The translations under genes were made by a program, and so were the position numbers. The notes beneath the pieces were generated by a model. It did no database searches. It had not been told where the DNA came from and saw nothing but the letters and a program-made list of their open reading frames with translations. From contig OU015540.1 of NCBI GenBank assembly GCA_907165065.1, positions 2,836,001 through 2,900,000 of the forward strand: a stretch of DNA of 64,000 bases. The letters are read 5' to 3'. The first letter of the stretch is position 1. Each line of letters opens with the position of its first letter. The stretch is from Caprimulgus europaeus. Taxonomy: Eukaryota; Chordata; Aves; Caprimulgiformes; Caprimulgidae. This document shows positions 61,950 through 64,000 of the stretch, one piece after another.

Positions 61950-64000
<2,051 letters not shown>

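Overview
The window is vertebrate nuclear DNA, almost certainly from a bird. Several truncated CR1 LINE copies carry the avian CR1 3' end, and the two genes that can be recognised are close to their known vertebrate orthologues. There is no prokaryotic or viral gene content. Two protein-coding genes lie head to head, and both run off the window.

Left part (1 to about 41.7 kb, minus strand): EPN2 (epsin 2), an endocytic clathrin adaptor. Seven coding segments can be placed with consensus splice sites and consistent phases: 19174-19768 (whole ENTH domain, with 5' UTR up to 19947), 8792-8904 (first ubiquitin-interacting motif, UIM), 6827-6919 (second UIM), 6393-6549 (clathrin box and E/DPW motifs), 3095-3268 (three DPW motifs), 1373-1465 (acidic FxxF-type segment) and 238-453 (LVNLD and the first NPF). 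Together they give about 480 residues. The last exon, which should hold the remaining NPF motifs and the stop, lies off the left edge. A CpG island at about 40.96-42.07 kb, with a strong donor at 41604 on the minus strand, is the probable EPN2 promoter and noncoding exon 1. That leaves a first intron of about 21.7 kb.

Middle (42.1-59.8 kb): intergenic. It holds two antisense CR1 copies, three kinds of short tandem repeat, a small secondary CpG-rich patch and a few AT-rich homeodomain-like islands, but no convincing coding gene. Base composition shifts from AT-rich on the EPN2 side to GC-rich on the GRAP side.

Right part (59.8-64 kb, plus strand): GRAP (GRB2-related adaptor). The first three coding exons, 59835-59912, 61173-61270 and 62671-62793, encode the N-terminal SH3 domain and the first half of the SH2 domain. 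The rest lies beyond the right edge. The divergent EPN2/GRAP arrangement matches the one I recall for mammals.

No undescribed biological system was found. The most unusual sequence structures are a perfect 29-bp inverted repeat with a 15-bp loop in EPN2 intron 1 (26003-26075), a 9-copy 41-bp GC-rich minisatellite (55398-55767), a 70-bp direct duplication flanking two EPN2 exons, near-identical direct CR1 tails flanking GRAP exon 2, a U-rich hexamer array just downstream of the first UIM exon in the EPN2 transcript, and two upstream ORFs in the EPN2 5' UTR.
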